Positions 45,959-64,000 of a DNA stretch of 64,000 nucleotides are shown piece after piece. The stretch covers positions 560,501 through 624,500 of the forward strand of contig OY848925.1 of assembly GCA_963693285.1 (NCBI GenBank), in the 5' to 3' direction. The notes beneath the pieces are model-generated. The model made no database searches. It was not told the DNA's origin and saw only the letters and a list, made by a program, of their open reading frames with translations. Every line of letters starts with the position of its first letter. The first letter of the stretch is position 1. A program made the position numbers and the translations under genes. The DNA comes from Xestospongia muta (taxonomy: Eukaryota; Porifera; Demospongiae; Haplosclerida; Petrosiidae).

Positions 45959-46264
45959 ATCTTACAAGCAGGAGGTACTGGTAACAAGATCTTAAAGGTA
46001 CTTGAGGGTAAAGCTGACGTTTACATCTATCCTAGTTGGGGTACCAAAAAATGGGACACTTGTGCTGGCGAGGCTCTTTTATTAGCTGCTGGTGGTAAAT
46101 TAACAAACACTCTTGGTCATGACTTGATTTATGATGGAGAGCCAAACAATATTAATAACAGCAGTGGTATACTCGTTACTATGCGTGGGCATGATGAAGT
46201 AGTTTCTAGGATACCAATGCATGTGAAATCAAAGTTTTATAGTGAAAAAGGCTTTACAAGTTAG
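44621..46264 (+). CDS. BPNT1: BPNT1, 3'(2'),5'-bisphosphate nucleotidase
   Basis: The enzyme removes the 3'-phosphate of adenosine 3',5'-bisphosphate (PAP) and of PAPS, clearing the by-product of sulfation; it is a Mg-dependent, lithium-inhibited phosphatase. Six exons (44621-44719, 44773-44877, 45235-45345, 45524-45572, 45619-45875, 45959-46264) encode 308 residues, the usual length of the animal enzyme. Metal-binding signatures are complete: GEED at about 66-69, WVDPLDGT with Asp111 and Asp114, and KKWDTCA with Asp240. The GGTGNK stretch near residue 212 also matches the family. No signal peptide is evident, so it is expected in the cytosol. The last intron carries a (CT)n run directly before its acceptor. 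It is divergent from CEBPZ and converges on LC3. Confidence 0.95.
45905..45956 (+). repeat. (CT)n at the last BPNT1 3' splice site
   Basis: About 26 CT units end in CAG immediately before the last exon at 45959. Confidence 0.95.
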
Positions 46265-46615
46265 GTATTAATTTAAACCACTGGAAAGTTGTTTATTATT
46301 AAATGTGACTTTTATAATATTTAATATTTTCAAATATTTTTTTAAAGGAAAATAACAATAATTTTTATTAGACAACAAGTACAAGAACAGTTAATGCAAT
46401 GTGATAATAATTAATAAATGATACAAGAAAATAATGAAACAAAATAAATTGTGTATTAAGACGAGATAAGACTTTAAGACTGATACACAAAATATAACAA
46501 TATCTGTAGAATTTACTTGTAATGTAAATGCATGTTTTATATGCACAGTTAATATAATCTGTGTGGTTCTAACATGTATTCACACATAAAATGGGGGCGT
46601 GGTGGGTGGGTGGAG
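46265..46615. other. Convergent 3' interval between BPNT1 and LC3
   Basis: The 351-base AT-rich interval contains plus-strand ATTAAA at 46298-46303 and minus-strand AATAAA-type signals (plus TTTATT at 46364-46369). No coding sequence seen. Confidence 0.55.
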
Positions 46616-48734
<2,119 letters not shown>

Positions 48735-49144
48735 TCTGTAAAAGATGAAACAATAAAAGTTATTAAATATTGAATGCAACTAAAATAATAGTCGCTAATT
48801 CCGTTTAGACCTACACTAACTGCTGTCGACCAGCCAGTAGGTCCGGCATTGCCATTTCAACCACTTGGTACAAAACTATTACTATTCTCCTACTGTTCGG
48901 TATATTACTTTATAAAAGTACTCACTTTACACTGGACAGATTTTCGTAGATAAGACGTGATGGCGAAATGTTACCTTATGAGGACAATCAACTGGACACA
49001 GCAGAGGTCAAAAACTAGATCAGCTTTCTCCCCTTTAGTCAGCTAATTAGAAATGGGCTGAGTTCCTGTTTCTAAGGCGTTACTGCGTATTTCCTAGCAA
49101 GCCGTAATACGCATGTGCGAACTCGTGCCGATCACAAAATAAAA
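48735..49144. promoter_or_regulatory. Divergent LC3-NXF1 promoter region, left copy
   Basis: The 410 bases between the divergent start codons must hold both 5' leaders and promoters. No TATA box or CLEAR-type lysosomal motif was recognised. The right copy is 54213-54622. Confidence 0.5.
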
Positions 49145-51926
<2,782 letters not shown>

Positions 51927-51947
51927 AGTTATATTTCTTGTTTATCA

Positions 51948-52147
51948 NNNNNNNNNNNNNNNNNNNNNNNNNNNNNNNNNNNNNNNNNNNNNNNNNNNNN
52001 NNNNNNNNNNNNNNNNNNNNNNNNNNNNNNNNNNNNNNNNNNNNNNNNNNNNNNNNNNNNNNNNNNNNNNNNNNNNNNNNNNNNNNNNNNNNNNNNNNNN
52101 NNNNNNNNNNNNNNNNNNNNNNNNNNNNNNNNNNNNNNNNNNNNNNN
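51948..52147. other. Assembly gap, 200 N
   Basis: Exactly 200 unknown bases. The left flank ends about 20 bases before where the right copy has a 123-bp pure (CT)n run, and the right flank starts inside the LC3 last exon. The gap joins the two overlapping copies. Confidence 1.
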
Positions 52148-54212
52148 TAAATTTGGCTCATGGTTGTGGCCATGCTCGCCATGCTTTTATTGTTGACTAA
52201 GAGATAGAATGCTTGAGTACTTGAAAGACCCATACGATTTCTGATAGAGAAAGAGAATCATACTACATATTCTAATTATTGCCCCACTATAGTACACTCA
52301 CAATCTATAACTAGATAACGAACAGGGACTTACCTAATGATGGTGACAAACTGACTAAGAGTAAGTTCCTCAGGAACAAGAAACTTGGTCTTATCCAAAA
52401 TAGGGAGGTCCTTTTCTTTATGGTACCTCTCAACAATCACAGGTACCTTATTAGGAAACTTAGATCGAATACTAGCGACCTCTTCTTTTCGACTAGCTAT
52501 AGATAAAAAGAATAGATTATAACTTCTCTAGTATCAATACTGACATCTGTTTTTATGGATGGTTCTTGGTGTAATTTGACTATGATGACATCATAATGAA
52601 ATGACACATAGTGATGTCATCATATATGATGACATCATCTAAACCTTAAATCTAACCTAACATTATTAACTCTACGACACATAGTGATGTCATCATAGGA
52701 CATGTTGTTACATCATCAGTCAAGTTACACCAAGAAGCATCCGTTTTTATGTAATAGGTCTGAAATCAGAGTGAGTACATATAATTAAGTCAAGTTTAAG
52801 AACCACAAATGGTCATAAATTTTAAATTGTGAATGATCTTTTAACAACAAAGCTCTAGTCCAAAGCTACCTAAATCTGGCCAATCAGATCACTCATGAAT
52901 ACACTGATTAAAGGTGTGGTCTACAATCTAAACGGGCAGAGTAACACAATATTAATCTCATTCTCTAGATCAAACAATAGATAAGAGAATTATTGTTGTG
53001 ATAAGCCCTTGTAACGTAGTCAAGTGTGAAACCCATCTCCCATATATTATAGAATACTAGAAGCCATACAGTAAAAGGAAGAATACCAATGACAAAGTAT
53101 TATCATTAATTTTAGTTCCGCCTTAGAACTAACCACAAGCTTTTGTTCTTACCTAAATAAACAGATGTATTAGCCTAACATCAAAGTATCTGGTTCTAAC
53201 ACAGACATATCACAGACAACTGTTTAATAAATGCATTCTTAATCGACATATATTTTTACACTGATATTAAATAGACCACCCTCATAATGACAGCTGTTTA
53301 ATATAAAATTAACAAACAGCTGTGCTATACACCATTCCTATTTTCAGCAAACAATATTAATGATATTCATAGCACAAAACAATGATCCAGTGTGAAATCA
53401 TGAATCAACTTGGCTCACTCTGATACACGTAATATGAGCTTTCTAAAGCCATTATTAAAACACCATATACAATATATATACTCCTCATAATGTACACAGA
53501 ACAATGCTGTATGTACATGTGAAGTCATATGATCTGATTTTTAAATTACAGACTCATCAAAAAACGAGCATGAGATATTATTGTACACTAAATCAATTAA
53601 GAAGCCTGTTATTTGGCAATGTACTATCTATATAATTATTATCCTTTGCTTGACACAGCTACAGTGGTGGCAGTCATATTGGCTCTCTTTGGCCAGTTAA
53701 AAGGTTACCTAGTGATGACACTATACTACTGAAGGGAGTACATTTAATTGTGGTTACATCAACAGCTGACTAGATAATAGATACAAGAGAACACATGTAG
53801 GTATAACAACCATACTGGTTAACCTTTAATACATGTACATGTACATATATTACATGTACATTCAAAGTCTGTAGCTCAAAGGAAAGTAACTATTGTCATT
53901 GTATTTATTATAATCAAATACTACAATCACTATATATAGTATCGGTTTATAATAGCTACAATGTGAGACTAGCGTTGAGAAGGAAATTTAGATGTCGTCT
54001 GATAGTTCTCAAGTGTTATTTTAAAGTAATAACACCATTTAATAGTGCTATATTCAAATTAGTAGATGATAGAACTATAATTATACTATTATATTTGTTG
54101 TCTTTAAAAATAGCATGAAATTCTTGTCACTCTACTTACCAAAACTCCTTCTTTGCTTGAAAGACTTTTGCTTGCTGTTTGGTTGTTCTGGAACTGCACC
54201 AACAGTACTCAT
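52148..54212 (-). CDS. MAP1LC3: LC3-type ATG8 protein, right copy, 3' end lost in gap
   Basis: Exons 54140-54212 and 52334-52496 and the first part of the last exon (52148-52240) match the left copy. The codon split at the second exon boundary differs synonymously (GCT instead of GCG, Ala). The last 22 or so residues, including the Phe-Gly end, fall in the N run, so the unusual terminus cannot be checked here. Confidence 0.85.
52557..52742. mobile_element. Second copy of the 186-bp MITE-like element
   Basis: Same element, same flanking GTTTTTAT repeats and same position in the LC3 intron as 47092-47277. It was carried by the duplication, not inserted independently. Confidence 0.75.
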
Positions 54213-54622
54213 TCTGTAAAAGATGAAACAATAAAAGTTATTAAATATTGAATGCAACTAAAATAATAGTCGCTAATTCCGTTTAGACCTACACTAACTG
54301 CTGTCGACCAGCCAGTAGGTCCGGCATTGCCATTTCAACCACTTGGTACAAAACTATTACTATTCTCCTACTGTTCGGTATATTACTTTATAAAAGTACT
54401 CACTTTACACTGGACAGATTTTCGTAGATAAGACGTGATGGCGAAATGTTACCTTATGAGGACAATCAACTGGACACAGCAGAGGTCAAAAACTAGATCA
54501 GCTTTCTCCCCTTTAGTCAGCTAATTGGAAATGGGCTGAGTTCCCGTTTCTAAGGCGTTACTGCGTATTTCCTAGCAAGTCGTAATACGCATGTGCGAAC
54601 TCGTGCCGATCACAAAATAAAA
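54213..54622. promoter_or_regulatory. Divergent LC3-NXF1 promoter region, right copy
   Basis: Same as 48735-49144 apart from a few substitutions. Confidence 0.45.
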
Positions 54623-60114
<5,492 letters not shown>

Positions 60115-60402
60115 ATTTAACTTGTTCTGCTTTTTATTTTGGGTGTTACAAAATAAAATATCTTCTATATTTAATAATATGAAAAATGTGTACTTTAATA
60201 TAATACTACTAAATTGAATTTATTATCTTAATTATTACATAAGACACCTAAAAGTCATTATATGTGGTGTTTGGGGGTGGTAGGGTTAAAAATTATTTTA
60301 TCCTCTAAGTTTTATTTATGTAGTATAGTAATTTTTTCTTTGTAAGAGATCCTTTTCTTGTTTCTCTCAACTCCATTATACTTGGTTCACATCTCTCTAA
60401 AA

Positions 60403-64000
<3,598 letters not shown>

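Overview
The window is animal nuclear DNA: AT-rich, intron-dense, with canonical GT..AG introns (many only 45-120 nt), no operons and many microsatellites. IRF2BP-, LC3-, NXF1-, CEBPZ-, BPNT1- and NEMF-type genes make it metazoan. The tiny introns and very compact spacing at the right-hand end resemble a demosponge, but the species is an inference, not something the sequence proves.

Layout. 1-6225: no recognisable gene. 6228-38710 (+): one long, many-exon gene for a Ser/Thr/Pro-rich acidic protein with SEGEVP/SPGEV motifs, tentatively a TALPID3 (KIAA0586)-like centrosome/cilium protein. One of its introns contains a complete intronless IRF2BP-family gene on the same strand (9969-11426). Its large introns hold minisatellites, including several arrays of one 60-bp unit. 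38796-44540 (-): CEBPZ/NOC1, 25 exons, with an unusual RGG-rich C-terminal tail. 44621-46264 (+): BPNT1, sharing an 80-bp divergent promoter region with CEBPZ. 46616-48734 (-): an LC3/ATG8 gene whose product ends directly at the lipidation glycine. 49145 onward (+): NXF1.

A 200-base N run at 51948-52147 splits the assembly. The sequence before it (46683-51947) and after it (52148-57275) are near-identical copies, so LC3 and NXF1 appear twice, each with one incomplete copy. The copies are cut exactly as two overlapping contig ends would be, and the first NXF1 copy has single-base frame breaks near the gap. I read this as an unmerged haplotype or contig overlap rather than a true tandem duplication. 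The complete NXF1 is 54623-60114. NEMF (60403 to beyond 64000, +) follows and is cut by the window end.

Most of the compact genes at the right are housekeeping genes: large-subunit assembly (CEBPZ), sulfur/nucleotide metabolism (BPNT1), autophagy (LC3), mRNA export (NXF1) and ribosome-associated quality control (NEMF). Across these genes (CT)n microsatellites repeatedly sit in sense orientation directly before 3' splice sites. The other notable signals are 60-bp arrays carrying donor-like and branch-point-like motifs, placed in inverted orientation on the two sides of one exon.
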